This document shows, one piece after another, positions 44,835 to 57,990 of a DNA stretch of 64,000 bases; position 1 is the first letter of the stretch; every line of letters starts with the position of its first letter. Under the pieces are notes generated by a model. That model made no database searches, had not been told where the DNA came from, and saw only the letters and a program-made list of their open reading frames with translations. Source of the DNA: Aquilaria yunnanensis (lineage: Eukaryota; Streptophyta; Magnoliopsida; Malvales; Thymelaeaceae); assembly GCA_039654915.1 (NCBI GenBank), contig CM077599.1, positions 12,340,501-12,404,500 on the forward strand, given 5' to 3'. Both the position numbers and the translations under genes were made by a program.

Positions 44835-47815
44835 TAGAGGTGTTTAGTGGGCTAGGTTGACCTGCTCGACTTGTAGAGGGGACGGCTTTTAACAAGTTGG
44901 TTATGGGCTTAGGGTTGAAAAAACGAACAAGCACGATCCAAACCTGCATTAAGCCCAACACCAAGCACAAACCGGCTCAAACTAACCGGGTTGGACCTAA
45001 CATAAAAAAGGCAAATGTGGCAAAATTTGGGGGAAAAAAAAAATCTGAAAGTTGCACAATTAGTCCATAATGGTCTAAAATGACTAATTTATTACCAAAT
45101 ATCATTTTTACCCTTTCCAATCTCCTAGAAACAACTAGTTTTTAAGGATATTTTAGTCCAATGAAAATTTGGGCTTTCTTATAAATAGAAAAGCTTATTT
45201 CCACTATTCTTCACATTAACATCTACAATATCTCTTTTACATCTACAACATTCTCTCCAACTCACTTCTAGCTCTCATACATTTTTCTTAATTCTAACTA
45301 ATCTTTTCTTAATATTTTCTTAATTTCCCGTGATTTTTCTTTTTCACTCATTTCCGATAATAGCATCAAGAAAAAGAACTATTTCTAATCCAGCTAAGTG
45401 CTCATCCTCCCACACCATATTGGGTTCATTTTTCCATTGCAATTGTTGGTAAAAAAGGATTCTACACCCAAGAGATTAGTGATGAAGCCAATATCGTATA
45501 AAAAATATTGATTTGGAGATTGACAAACAACTATTCAATGATGATGTAAAAGTACAAGAAACCGTCCCAACCATGAATGAAGAAGGAGACGGGTCACAAC
45601 CAACACTTCAAAGCCAATACCTTGATGGCACATAAGGTAAATTTGGGGAACTCTCATCTTAGGCATGAGAGCATTTCGGCACCATGTGGGAAAAAGATAC
45701 CTAGTTTGCAAAAATGCAAGCAGCAAAGGAAAATTTTGACGAATAAACTCAACTTCAGGATGGGAACATTGCAATGCCATATTGAATTCAATCATCCCAA
45801 TATGCGATGGTCAGTTCAGGTGGACAAATCCAACTTAGGAGTACCTTCAGCAGATAAAATATTTTTAAATTTAACCAAAAAGAATATAGAGAATACATGA
45901 TTAATTAGATGATGCTAACAAAAAAATCTTTGAAACAAGCTCAGGACATTCATTTAGAAATTTGTATTAAATTATAGTTTAACCATGCTTTTAAAAAGAC
46001 ATTTAAAGCACTGCTAGGAAAGAGGCCTTTAAAATTTTTGAAGCCCAAAAATTTAACTTGCAAGCATATTTTCTTTTTGTTCTAGATCATTGTGTTGCAT
46101 TTATTAGTGACAAGTGGATATCTCCTATAGGTCAAAATTATCATTATGTTATTGCTCATTAAATTGATAATGATTGGATTATGCAAAAACATATTCTTGC
46201 ATTAAGTGTGTGAAATCCAATCATACAAGTTGGAATATCTATAAGTGTATTTTAGATACTCCTCATAAATTTTATTGTGCTAACAAAGTTTTTTGCATAT
46301 CATTTGATAATGTATCAAATAATGGTTTTGCCGCTTGTGAATTAATTCTCTTTTTGAAACCTCAAGCCAGTGCATTTTTGTATGTAAGATGTTTGTGTCA
46401 TATTTTGAATTTATATATCCAAAATGAGCCGAATGTTTTATAAGCTGAAATTGAACCAATTCATAATGCATTACATTATTTGAGGTCAATGCCCAAAATT
46501 GCTTGTGAGTTCAAAGTGTATTGTCTTAAAAATAATAAAAATTTTAGTTGGAAATGGTTTAAATTAGATTATCCCACATGGTGGAGCTCAAAATACAAGG
46601 TGTTGATATATGCATATCCGTTTACACCTTTGTTGACAGTATTTTTAAACTTGAAAACGGGTTTTGAAATGTTTAAACCTGATATGTGGGACAAATGTTA
46701 CAAACTTAGCAAACTGCCAAAGTATTTTTACATGGCCATTGTTTTCTTCTCTAGTGTTTACTACCCCACTATTCACCAGGTTATATAATATTTTGTAAAC
46801 GGTGTCTATATTTTTAACTAATACAAGAATGACAAGTTTTTGAAACCTGCCGTTGAACCATGAGACTTAAATGACTTTAGTATTTTGATGAAATCCCCCC
46901 CTCCCAATCTTTTTTATTTGTGTCTGCACTTGATTGATTGTAAAGCTTATAGGTACGCTTCAATTACTTTAGGTGTATTATCACCAATTATTAGGCATGA
47001 CCCATATAAATGTACTCTTTATTTTAGCTACTGCTAACACTCATTTGCATGAGTTATACAAAGTGTATTTTGTCAAGTATTCGGATAAGGTAAGATCCAC
47101 TACGCCTTAGATGGTTGACATTTCATCATCGTCCTCCTTAGCAGAACTCAACCTGCATTCCAAATCCTAAAACATCCCCAACCGACATCCTAGTATTTGC
47201 CTGAAGTGGATGAATACCTTACTACATGATTTGAGCAAAGTGAGTATAATGTATTGGAATGGTGGAAAATGAAAAACAACAAATCTCCCTCGTTGTCCTT
47301 CATTGCCAAAGAGATTATAGTCGTACCCATCTCAACCGTCGTATTTGAGTTTTCATTCAATGCCGGCAAACAAGTGATATTAAAGAAATGAGTAAGGTTA
47401 ACACCAGGGGCAATAGAGATTTGTATATGTAACCGTAATTTTGGTATTGCTGTCATATAAAAGCAAGACCACAAGAGTTTCAATGATGAGGTATAAATTT
47501 TTTGAGTTTCTCTTTTTTACTCTTTGTTTGTATTTGATACAAGTATGCTATGAAGCATAGATCATAGGTTTTTTTGTCTAGTTATTTTTGGAACGTTTTC
47601 TTATTTTCTCATATAAGGTACATTTCAGTTTTTTAAATGTTATTTGACTTTCTAATTAATAAAATTTGCATCGAGGGTAATGTTCCTCTTTAAAAAATAT
47701 TAATAAAAATTAAATACATTGACTTTGTTTATTAAATTTATTTTTTAAAAAAAATAACCCGACCAGATCCAGCCAAAGCATTACCCGTGCCAAGTTGATC
47801 CAGTGAGCACCTCTA
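44835..47815 (+). mobile_element. Decayed hAT transposon, near full length
   Basis: The 5' end TAGAGGTGTTTAGTGGG (44835) matches the inverted 3' end TAGAGGTGCTCACTGGAT (47815). Flanking 8-bp sequences GCTTCAAG and ACCTCAAG differ at two positions, consistent with an old target duplication. The 2,981-bp element has a leader (45190-45360) very like that of the hAT at 26192-28382, so the two are one family. Its transposase gene is broken (separate entry). Confidence 0.85.
45362..47440 (+). pseudogene. hAT transposase pseudogene
   Basis: Fragments in order: ASRKRTISN near 45362 (initiator ATG changed to ATA); a degenerate BED-type zinc-finger region near 45680-45800 (CGKKIPSLQKCKQQ ... GTLQCHIEFNHP); a transposase core near 46170-46680, including KCVKSNHTSWNIYKCILD, FSFDNVSNN-like CISFDNVSNNGFAACEL, and VRCLCHILNLYIQ. 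The C-terminal dimerisation domain lies near 47300-47440 (EIIVVPISTVVFEFSFNAG). Several stops and frameshifts separate them, for example between the IMQKHIL and KCVKSN segments at about 46180-46210. It is non-functional but more complete than the copy at 26760-27830. Confidence 0.85.
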
Positions 47816-48483
47816 ACCTCAAGTAATTAAGACATAAGGAACACCTAACTATGGTTAGGAGCTCGAGCTCCATTTTCAGCATTTTCCCATGCACACTTGT
47901 TCAGTTGTTTGAGTAACAAAAAACAATACTGATAATTATGTTGTTGGCCCTTGGATGCCTCCGAAGGCCAGATTGCCACGAAGTCAGCTAACGTGTAATT
48001 TCCACATGCCCTCCACGTCACCAACGACCGAGGCCGAAGGCCCCAAGTCCGCCAAACCCGGGAATACGGGATTATTCATCGTCTAAACCAGATGCTGATG
48101 CTGATCGTCTAACGACGAGTCCATGTCAACATCTTATCTCCACCGTTTTCCCTTTTCGGCACGTGCTGTGTCCACGATCTCAGTTCAGCCCCATGTGATC
48201 CGCAATATTGATATTGATTTGATTAAGCTTAAGCGAGGAGCACTTAAGTTAACGGTGAATATTATGATTCCGTACTCTTATCTCCTCGTAATTAACTTCA
48301 TGCTAATCGACTAAAAGAGCACCTAATGGCGAATATTATGATTCCTCACCTTTCTTTCGTCATAATTTCCTACTGCCTTGTCCAGACCCAAGACAACAGT
48401 ACATAAAATATATACACAATTTGCATGTTTCCTGTCCTGGATTAGTGCACCTTGAATTTCCTAATTATTTTACAATATTCATA

Positions 48484-48718
48484 AATAAAGTGATTATTTT
48501 ATCAATTTAGTGAAAACTTTATATTCTAAAAAGTTTAAAAAGTAACGTCATACTATTTTTTTAAAAGAAAATATTTTTATTAGATTTTATTTTTTTAGGT
48601 TGGTTAAGTTACAAAATTAATAAAATATACTTACTTTTTACAGAAAATATCTTTAAAAACCTCTTAGAGTGCAAAATTTCAATAAATTGATAATGTAGAT
48701 AAATAATCACTTTATATA
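48484..48718. mobile_element. AT-rich foldback MITE
   Basis: The left arm AATAAAGTGATTATTTTATC, then AATTTAGTGAAAACTTTATA, is the imperfect inverse of 48660-48718 (reverse complement ATAAAGTGATTATTTATCTA, then TCAATTTATTGAAATTTTGC). Arms of about 60 bp flank a 120-bp centre. It is non-coding, and the target duplication is not set. Confidence 0.6.
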
Positions 48719-49701
48719 AAATAATACATAATAATGCATTAAAATTAATGTAAAATCTCATAATGTCCAGTATTATATGTGTGTGGTATACAATGAGCAT
48801 TTGGCACACTATACCGAAAGCACATCCTCAAATTTAAATATTATTTTTTTTGTTGTTATGATTCAAAATGTCACACTGTTAATGTTATTATATAATATTT
48901 TTTTGAGTGCTCAGAATATAATATAAGACATCATAAGGTTTTAAAAAGAAAAATTAGGGACAATCTAATAAAAAATTGAGTTTTTTGTATCCGAACAGAC
49001 TTGAACCTTACCTCTCTAGCTAAGGGCAACCTGACTAATATTTCTAATGTTAAATAGTGCAATTAGCTTGGTTAATCTAAATTCAACCACATCAAATTTC
49101 ATTAAGGGAAAATTCTCTTAAAACCTGTTTTTTATTGGAAAACTTGAATCCCGCTCTACACTTGTTTTCATTAATTATTTTTATTTTTATCATTTTTTTT
49201 GTGTGTAAAATTAATGTCATTTAAAAACTAACACTCCAGCTAGTTAATAATCACTTGAATAAATTTTTTTTAGAGTTAATTTTATGATTCTTTTGCATCC
49301 AACAAAAGAAAAGAAAAATCAATATAAAATACATAATTTTTTTCAAAAAATATTTTAAGAACATTTTTTAGATTCTTGAAAACTATAGTTTTAACTGATA
49401 CACAAGTTAAGTAAATAATACTATATATATCAAAATAATTACTAAAAACTTATTTTTAAAAGTCAATGAAACAGTTATTTTTTTAAAAAAATAATCTTTA
49501 TCGGTCAATGAGAAACTCATTTAAAAATCGTCCGCGCTGCAGAGAGTTAGGTAATTGCACCAATCCCATTGAGTCATTGACATACGCAGCGACCCGAAGA
49601 AGGAAAGCTACACTAAAGAGGCTTCACCCTTTCCCCGGTGTAGTTGTTTCACTTTTGCTTTTAAAAAATCGTCAGGGTTCCTCAAGTCTGCATTTCTTTT
49701 C

Positions 49702-49710
49702 TATATATAA
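49702..49710 (+). promoter_or_regulatory. Probable TATA box of the STY-type kinase gene
   Basis: TATATATAA sits about 110 bp before the ATG at 49816, predicting transcription start near 49733 and a leader of about 80 bases. Consensus and spacing are good; this is inference only. Confidence 0.6.
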
Positions 49711-49815
49711 ACACTTCCACGTAAATGGAGAAAAGGCAGAAACATCACGCGAAATCTCACAGCTTCCTTCTCTTTTCTGCTTCTGCTTGCTTCTTTCTTG
49801 TGTCGTTTAGACAAT

Positions 49816-52800
49816 ATGGCTGTGAGGGCAGAGGAGGGGATGTCCGGGAGCCGGGCTCCCGGGAAGCCGGACGCTAACGGGCGGCAGCAGCGGCAGAAGC
49901 TGGCGGTGTACAAAGAGGTGCTTCGTCGGCTCAAAGAATCCGACAGCGGAGAGGCTAATCACCCTGGCTTCGACAACCAACTTTGGGCTCACTTCAATCG
50001 TCTTCCTGTTAGGTAGCTACACGTTCCGTCAACTTCGATATTTGTATAGCAACTGAAGGATTGGTGGTCGATGCGACAGATAGCTTCTCGTTTCTTGTTG
50101 TTCTTCTTCTGTATTGCAATGCTAAAGCCGCTACTATCCATATGGTGCGGTTACGCTTCTTCGAGATACCGTGCTTAAGCTGAAACAGATGATCTGGATA
50201 ATTTTGATCAGTGAATTTTACATGCTTTGTTTTGTTTTCTGGATTGAACGAGAATCAGCGTCGCAAATGATCTACAGTCTATTTTTCCCCCTTTATTTTC
50301 TTACTGAAAAGTATGGAGGTAATTTTAGCGGTCTATTGAAAGATTTCGTTAGTTGCTTTTCCAATGCGCACGTACTACTCTTTTCGTTGCTGTTTTTGAG
50401 TCGTTTTATGAGTTATTCCTTTCAGATATGCGATGGATGTGAATGTTGAGAGGGCTGAAGATGTTCTTATGCACAAGAGGCTACTTCATTTAGCTCATGA
50501 TCCTGCCAATAGGCCAGCAATTGAAGTTCGACTTGTGCAGGTTAGTTTAACTTGTCACACGAGAACATCGACCTTTTTCTATGTAGATCGTCTACTTGTT
50601 TCCATTGTGTATTTACATCTTCATCTTGATTTGACCACTAAACGGCAATCGGCAAAAAGTCATATATATAGGAATGAGGTATGGGTGCCCATGGTTCTTA
50701 TGTGTTCTAGATCAGCATTATAACAATATCTTCTTCAGTTTGAAGAGCTCTGCAAGCTGGAATTTGGAGTGTGTAGCCCTGCTGGTTCTTGTTTCGTTAC
50801 GAGCTTTCTTGTTTAATTTTTTACTTTGCTACGAAGCATATTAAATGGATTTTTTTTTTTGGTACATGGGAGGCAGGCCAAGTGTAAAGTGGGAATTGAA
50901 CCTTTTACCTCTCGGTAATGAACCAGAAGCTTTGACCATGTTGCACCAGGCCAAGGCTTTGCTTGTTAGATACTAAATGGATCAATGAAGGACATAAGCA
51001 AGTGGCATATATTGCTGACCAGAACTTTCACTTTTGTGTCTGGTTATGCCTTTTAGTCCTTACTCGCAGACTTAGGCACTTGTTGCCGATTCCCAGCATT
51101 AAGTTGAATCTTGCTTTTCTTCAAAAGAAAACTTATTTGAAGTTTTCTAATTAAAAGTTCTGTTAAGTTATTTAGGTCTTTCTGCTTTTGTATCTCTACA
51201 AAGAATGAAAGCTTATTTCATGTTCACTTGGAGTAAATCTATGGCTGCATGCATCCAAAAGGCATAAGTTCTAAAGATGCTGGATATTCTTAAATGATAA
51301 CTTTTCTTTTTTTTTTTTTCCCTTGCAATCTGATGATGTGTTCGTTGACTTTCTACTTTGACATTGGATAACCATGAATCCATCACGTACACATTACACC
51401 AGTTAGGGACTGATTGAGAGATAATGTACACCACGTTACACCAGTTAGGGACTGCATGTGCTGCAGTGGCTCTTCCTAAAGTTCAGCCTTTGATTGCATC
51501 ATCTGAAAGGTCAGGCTGATGACTTGAGTGATTCCATTCAGCTGAAGAGTTGGGATTTAACTAGTCTAGAATATGAGTATTTCTCTGTCTCTCCCTCTCG
51601 TTTGAAATGAGACTCAAGAGGGCACTTCCATGACTTGCAACCACAACATGCTTCCTTCCTTGAAAACTTGTCAAGAAACTCAGTATTTAAGTGCTTGAAA
51701 TTATCCTATAACTGCTCCCTACCTTATATTTATCTATTCTTGGAATGTATACAATACAGTGATTGTGTTCTTTGATTTGTAGATACATTCTATTTCTCAT
51801 GGGAATTCAGCCGGTTCTATTCTTTCAGACTGTAAAGTTCAGAATGAGTCCCAAGGTTCTTCAAAACAGTCACGTAGACAAAGGTGTGCATGGATACACC
51901 TCCTTTTCCTACTCTGCTTTCGTCACCTATCACCTTAATAGTGCTTATCTCTATGCTGGTTCCCTTAATTGTTAGCGTACATCCACCGCAAGCCTTTGGT
52001 TTATCACCTAATCTTGAAGCTCTTACATTTAAGGCACGTGATCTCAGGGGTCAAGATGCTGGAAATTCCATGCATGCCAATATGCAGTTTTCCTGGTATA
52101 TATACGGAGCCCTTACATGATTGCGGTTTTCTATTTTATAAATGTTACTGCTAATCACAGTTTTAAGCATGTTTGTTCTGTTGCTCCCACTAATTGTTTA
52201 GTTGCATTTCCCTCCTCCCTGTTCTTTCAAATTTAATTTCTGCTTCAAAGCAAAACAAATATGCTTCTAGGGGTTTCATATCTGGATTCTAAAATTTACC
52301 TTTTTTGTGATTGCACCTGGTGTAGGCCTATGCATGAAATTACATTTTCAACAGAAGACAAGCCAAAACTTCTAAGCCAGGTACATGATTCATAATTGCT
52401 GGTTTCTACTTCCTGTTAATTCATTCACACGTGGTGCTTTATGTTTTCTGGAAAAATTCCATTTGTTTGCTGTAATTTCTAACCAAGATTACTTAACTAG
52501 GGAATTTTTGAGGTTATATATTTGTGTAGCCATTCTGACCCCTATGATATGAATTGTATGATGGCTAGGAAGCATTTCGATATAGATTTTTCTTCGGATG
52601 CATGTTTTTCTTCCATAATGAGCTTCGTGCCACTGACCTGAACTTAGGTTGGATAAGGGTATACTATGAAGATTCTTTTTGCATGTTTAGGCTTCTGTTC
52701 CTGCATAAGACCGCTGGCAATTATGGGTGACTGTCTCTGTACAATTTTCTGCAGTTGACTGCATTGCTTGCTGAAATTGGTTTGAACATCCTGGAGGCAC

Positions 52801-55800
52801 ATGCCTTTTCAACTGTTGATGGCTACTCGTTGGATGTTTTTGTCGTTGAAGGTTGGCCTCATGAGGTATGTCTTTTATCTTCTGTAGTAAACATCATATC
52901 TCCTTCAATGGGTTAAGCGTTTGCAAAAAGCCCCTTACTGTAGGTTTCACTTTTCCTAGTTTTAGTTCATGATGCTGATTCAGATGGCCATGATTTTAAG
53001 CAGCTATAATAAACTTTGAAAGGACTACTTTCTATGAAGTTCTGATATAATTACTTGAACGGGTCGACTCCAAGTCCTCCATCGCCCATATATCATATGT
53101 TTGGGTTTGAATTTCAGGAAACTCAACAGCTCAGAGTTGCCTTGGAAAGGGAAGTCTTAAAAGGAGAGGTACTTCGTTGTCTTGTTGAGTTAGATAACCA
53201 AAAACTGTAAAAACAATCCCTCCATTCTAAAATATTTGGCTCTTTCATTGTTTCACGCAGTTATAGGAGGTCGTATTTTTTAATCCGTTTGCAGAAACAA
53301 CAAATGTTGAACAGTGGCAAATAGTAGTATTTTTATAGTATTCATCACTATTTACCATTTTTTCTTTTCTATAAACAAATTAAAAGATATGACATCCTAA
53401 AATTGCATGGGGAAGTTAAAGGGCCAAGTAATTCGGAGTGGAGGGAGTATAAGATTTTATTACTTAAAAGTGTCCTTAATGTGATAAAGGGCATTATCTG
53501 CTAGAGCTTCTCATACGATATCTGCCTTTTGTTTTCCTACAATTTTAACACTCTTGTATGCAAACCGATTGATTGTGAAGTATAATTGAATTCATGCTTG
53601 ATGGTACTCCTATTTGACTTGTACGTAGAACACTGTCCTAGAACTATGGATTATTGATTAAGTTGGATTAAGTACTTCACTTTAATTACAAGGGTGCTAA
53701 TACACTGGATGAAATTAATAGAGTTGAAAATCCTTTAAATAAGCCACATGATGTACTGACCTCTCTCTTCCTTCTTCGTACAACATGAGTTATTTAATGC
53801 ATTATTCTTAATTTTTTTGAGTTTTCACTAGGCCTGTATACCAATAACTCTCTACTTTAAGCAGCCCAAAAAGTATTTCTAAAATATTTTTTGAAAAAAA
53901 TAAACAAATGTTTCCTAATTTTTTTACGTTGGTTACAGAAAAAAATTGTAAAAAGTTACTGCTTTCTTAAATCTTTTTATTCAAGTGGTTATTAAGTGTA
54001 TAGAGTGTGAACTTCCAAATGGCATTGCTTCTAGACAAAAAAATCCAAAAGAAAATGAAACTAATGAGATTTTTAATGAGTTTTTGAATCTGAAAATCCT
54101 TAGGTCAGAGCTTTTAATAGAGTACTAGCTTCCAAATTGAAATCGTTGGGTCAAAGCTTTTTCTTGGTCTGTTCTGAAGTATGGTTAGATCAAAATAGTG
54201 TTTCTTGTATTCTAACAAATTCCTTTGATGATCGGTCACTTTATTCATTGTTAATTGTTCACCTATGAAGTTCTTGGTATTCCACTTAGGTTATGTCCTT
54301 GACAGTTGAATTGCCAACCTTAAAGATTTTATAGTGTGGAGCAGAAGTTGGCGCTGATAATCTGATATGGTGTTAGAATTAATGAAAAACATTAATGCAA
54401 ATCCTTGTTGATGGGTTCCGTGCAGAAGCATGCTTGCCCAACGTTACCCTCTACATGCAACCATCAGGAAAAGGGCACAAAATGCGACACTGATTGTGTG
54501 ACAATACCAAATGATGGGACTGACGTTTGGGAAATTGATCCTGGACACTTGAAGTTTGAGAAGAAAGTTGCATCCGGTTCATATGGCGATTTGTAAGATA
54601 ACTAAGATAACTAGTATTTTTCTTTCTCTGATGTGTTAATTGCGCTGGAATGTCAAAAAACATTGTTGTGCCTCGATTTTTTCAGGTATAAAGGTACATA
54701 TTACAGCCAGGAAGTGGCTATTAAAGTCCTAAATCCTGAGCGTATTAATGAAGATTTGCAGAAAGAATTTGCACAGGAAGTTTTCATAATGAGGTTTGTA
54801 GAATAGTTGCATATTCTGCCAATTTCCGGATCCTGTTTATTGTAGGTCATACCATCCCCCAATCCCCACAAGAATAAAAAATTGGAGAAAAGATGGAAAA
54901 GTTGTTGTGTGTTGCTAAGTGTTGCTACAATTGGTTTGCTGATTCTGTTTTATTCAAATCCATAGATTTGATGAGGTCTTCTTGAATCATAAATATGTTC
55001 TGTGGATTATGAGGCGCTTGGTGGCTTCTTTTCCATATACTTTATGTCATTACATTTAATAACCATCCTTATTTTCTTTTATGTATGTCAAACACAGCTT
55101 TTAAGTGACCTATTTGTCATACACTAGTCCCCCTATGCTAATTTTTCTTCTAAAATTTGCAGGAAAGTTCGGCATAAGAATGTGGTACAGTTTATTGGGG
55201 CATGTACAAAGCCTCCGAGGTTGTGCATCGTGACAGGTGCTTTAAAATCGCATTTATGTGGATTTATTGATTTAATTTCATTATTGTCCTATAATCCATC
55301 TTGGTCTTTTTCCTTTCGTTCCTTTTCCTTCTATCATTTTCCCTACAGAATATATATCCGGTGGAAGTGTATATGATTACTTGCATAAGGAAAAGGGCAG
55401 TTTCAGTCTTCCAACCTTGATAAAGGTTGCAACAGATATATCCAAAGGAATGAACTACCTGCACCAAAATAATATCATCCACAGGGACTTGAAGGCAGCC
55501 AATTTACTGCTAGATGAAAATGAAGTAAGCTGTTACATCAGAAGTTTTTCTCCTAGAATATTAATTAGCTGGCACATTTCATTCTCTGCCAGTAGCTAGA
55601 AATATTGACCAAAAGTACAGCTCAGAATTGTCAATTCAAAATCATAAAGAAATATCAGGAGTATATTGGACACAGGAATTTGATATTTCACCTTGCCGTA
55701 TCCCATGTCAAAAAAGTGACTTTTCTTTGATTTTTTGAAATGAAGTTTGCTTTTTTTTTCTTGAAAATCTGGAATGCATTTTCCTCTTCTGCTTTTATGC

Positions 55801-57990
55801 TGTATTTGCAGAATAGAGATGGGAAATTGCTTTTATGGTAATATGGTTTGTTCTGGTGTCAGTGGAGGGGAGTATTGAAAATGTATGAATGTTGTCTAAG
55901 CTTTTGGCATGATAAAACTAATCAGAATTTTTCTTATGTGTTCCTCAAATTCTTTAACATAAAGCTCATTGCAACTCAGATTTATATAACATAGTTACTG
56001 ATTTTGACCGTGTTGTGATAGATTATATATCTGTTCATATCATGCATATTCCAATTTCCCTGCATTCACCATGGAGCATACATATCTTCACTGCATCGTA
56101 TGCTCAAATAACGATTTCCTTCCACACATTGTAGGTGGTTAAGGTTGCTGACTTTGGGGTTGCTAGAGTGAAAGCTCAGTCTGGTGTGATGACAGCTGAA
56201 ACTGGGACCTATAGATGGATGGCTCCTGAGGTCAGTTCATAGTAGGGCTTTCTAGAAATGTAACTGGAAGCTATGCTGACTTGTGCTATGATACCCCTTC
56301 TGTTGAATATGTTATTCAAAAACCACTTGGAAAAGGAGGAATACTTGCATGTACTTGTGCTACGGAAACCATTTACTTCATCAGTCAGAAACTCAAACAC
56401 AGAAATGCCTATTGATATAGAATCTTGTATGCGAATCTACACATCTTATTCAATACATTTCTCAAAATCCCAAAAGCACCACAAATAACTAAAAATCGCA
56501 TTCATCTAACACAAACACAAACATGTTTAGGAGACATAATTTCCAACATAAAGTGTCCCATGGACAAACTTTGTTGCAGCAGGGTACAAATAATTTTAAC
56601 AGTCCCATATTTTTTTGATGTATTTAATAGCTAGATTTGGACCATATGCTGCACTCAAAAAGTCAAGCTGTCAGATATTGTTACTGATGACCTGATCAAC
56701 GGAGTTTAGAACATTAACATCTTCGTATAAATATCCTATCCTTTATCTATAAATATTTTGCTTCCTGATCCTTGCTTTGCAAGTATCAACAGCAAGTTTT
56801 AACAGTTGGGCCGGATTTGGTTGTCAATTCTACCTCTAATTTCTGTTTTCAATTTCCAGTAGAATATTTTTGTAATATCATTGACGTATGCATGATATCA
56901 TCTTCTCATCATTCATCCTCTAGTTAACTATTGATTTTCCTAATTGTCTTATGATAGTTGTTTTTAATTCAAGGTCATAGAACACAGGCCATATGATCAC
57001 AAAGCTGATGTCTTTAGCTTTGGTATTGTTTTGTGGGAGCTACTAGCAAAAAAGGTATTGTTGTGTCCTGCATTTTCTTTAGCACATGCCTACACATGCA
57101 TAGGTATATACATATGTGTATTAATTGTCTGTGCTTATCTTATGTTTTGCCAGCTTCCATATGAATACTTAACCCCGTTACAAGCTGCTGTTGGAGTGGT
57201 TCAACAGGTATGGCATCCCCAGCATTCAAAGTACTTCCAATTTATGTTATTTGGATTGAACCGAGTTAAACATGCGTTTGGAGGACAGGAAACTCTGATA
57301 TCATCTCTTGTTCTCCAGTTTGGTGTCCTTTCCCAGAAAAAAATTACACTAGTAAAGTTTTTCTGATCCTTAAATAATAATAATAATAATAAATTCAAAT
57401 CATGCATATTATATTCTCTATGATTGCTTCCGATGATGGGGACGAAAAAAAAGGAGTTTCTTTGTACCTTGCTTCTCTCTACTTTTAAATCCATCAGGTT
57501 CCCTCGCAAACTGTTTCGTTATTACACAATTTGACATGGATATATACATTTCAGGGTCTAAGGCCCACAATCCCGAAGAAAACAAACCCAAGCCTTGCTG
57601 AACTTCTGGAGAGATGTTGGCAACAAGATCCAACACTTCGACCTGAATTCTCTGAAATAACAAAGATCCTTCAGCAAATTGCTGAGGAGGTAGGTGCGCC
57701 TTCCATGCTTGATTAATTTTAATTCCTCGGGAACCTTCTTTAGTGCAAGCTATTAATTATATCATCATAGGCTCATTCATGCACGAGCTTGCATGCGTGT
57801 TTTTTTTTTTTGGGTACACTTTCTTGTGTTGAGTATCTATTTATTGTCAACGCTCCAAGAGGTGGTGTTATTGTTGCACCAGGTCAAGGTGGGATCAGAA
57901 GAAGGTGAGAATCGCCGGAAAGAGAAATCATCAAGGAGCATTTTATCGATCCTCAGAAGAGGTCGCTGTTTAGAAAGGATTAATTTATAG
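49816..57990 (+). CDS. ACT-domain serine/threonine/tyrosine kinase of the STY8/STY17/STY46 type
   Basis: Fifteen exons: 49816-50012, 50426-50540, 51783-51883, 52326-52380, 52755-52865, 53118-53168, 54426-54592, 54686-54793, 55163-55236, 55349-55524, 56135-56230, 56974-57054, 57154-57207, 57555-57689, 57883-57990; about 542 residues. An ACT domain spans about 138-207 ([17 protein letters not shown] to WPHEETQQLR). The kinase domain (about 250-515) has glycine loop [15 protein letters not shown] with Lys279, [10 protein letters not shown] with Asp373, DFG at 391-393 and MAPE before 417. The tail [17 protein letters not shown] matches the conserved C-terminus of this group. Family knowledge: in Arabidopsis, cytosolic STY8/17/46 phosphorylate chloroplast transit peptides and affect chloroplast differentiation; the ACT domain has been linked to regulation. 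All catalytic residues are present. The start is the ATG of MAVRAEEG. If the last intron is retained, the protein ends at 57716 instead. Confidence 0.94.
50851..50971 (-). mobile_element. tRNA-type SINE in intron 2 of the kinase gene
   Basis: On the minus strand the unit has an A-box-like TGGTGCAACATGG and a B-box GGTTCAATTCC about 32 bases later, and ends in a run of 10 A (seen as T at 50851-50860). It is flanked by ATTAAATGGAT (50840-50850) and ACTAAATGGAT (50972-50982), an 11-bp target duplication with one mismatch. These are the hallmarks of a SINE. It is inserted opposite to gene transcription. Confidence 0.75.
53217..53448. mobile_element. Stowaway-like MITE in intron 6 of the kinase gene
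   Basis: The left end TCCCTCCATTCTAAAATATT, then TTGGCTCTTT, is the inverse of the right end (reverse complement CTCCCTCCACTCCGAATTAC, then TTGGCCCTTT). The motif CTCCCTCC is the signature of Stowaway MITEs, and TA follows the right end as expected for Tc1/mariner-type duplications. The left end has lost the TA by mutation. The body is about 232 bp and non-coding. Confidence 0.8.
57690..57882 (+). other. Last intron of the kinase gene, open at its start
   Basis: The exon before it can read through the donor (GAG|GTAGGT) for nine more codons, ending in VGAPSMLD and a stop at 57714-57716. The acceptor TTGCACCAG|GTC at 57882/57883 restores a 35-codon tail with the family-typical LRRG motif. The spliced form is preferred because it matches the group's C-terminus; the read-through form is a plausible isoform. 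Confidence 0.65.

Larger units (their letters stand above)
35190..49815. other. 14.6 kb gene-free repeat-rich block
   Basis: No intact gene is seen. Contents in order: a direct repeat pair (about 35850-35990 and 37550-37705), a foldback element between them (about 36016-37215), a second foldback element (37982-38954), a long AT-rich stretch 38955-44834 with a 168-bp tandem duplication (40717-41055), a decayed hAT transposon (44835-47815), and an AT-rich foldback MITE (48484-48718). The last part is promoter of the STY kinase gene. The 38955-44834 stretch could hold very old transposon or gene remains that I cannot identify. Confidence 0.55.

Noticed and set aside
48985..49090. Possible Pol III B-box (GGTTCAAGTCT on the minus strand) suggesting a tRNA gene or SINE
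   Set aside because: No cloverleaf or matching A-box at the right distance and no target duplication could be found.
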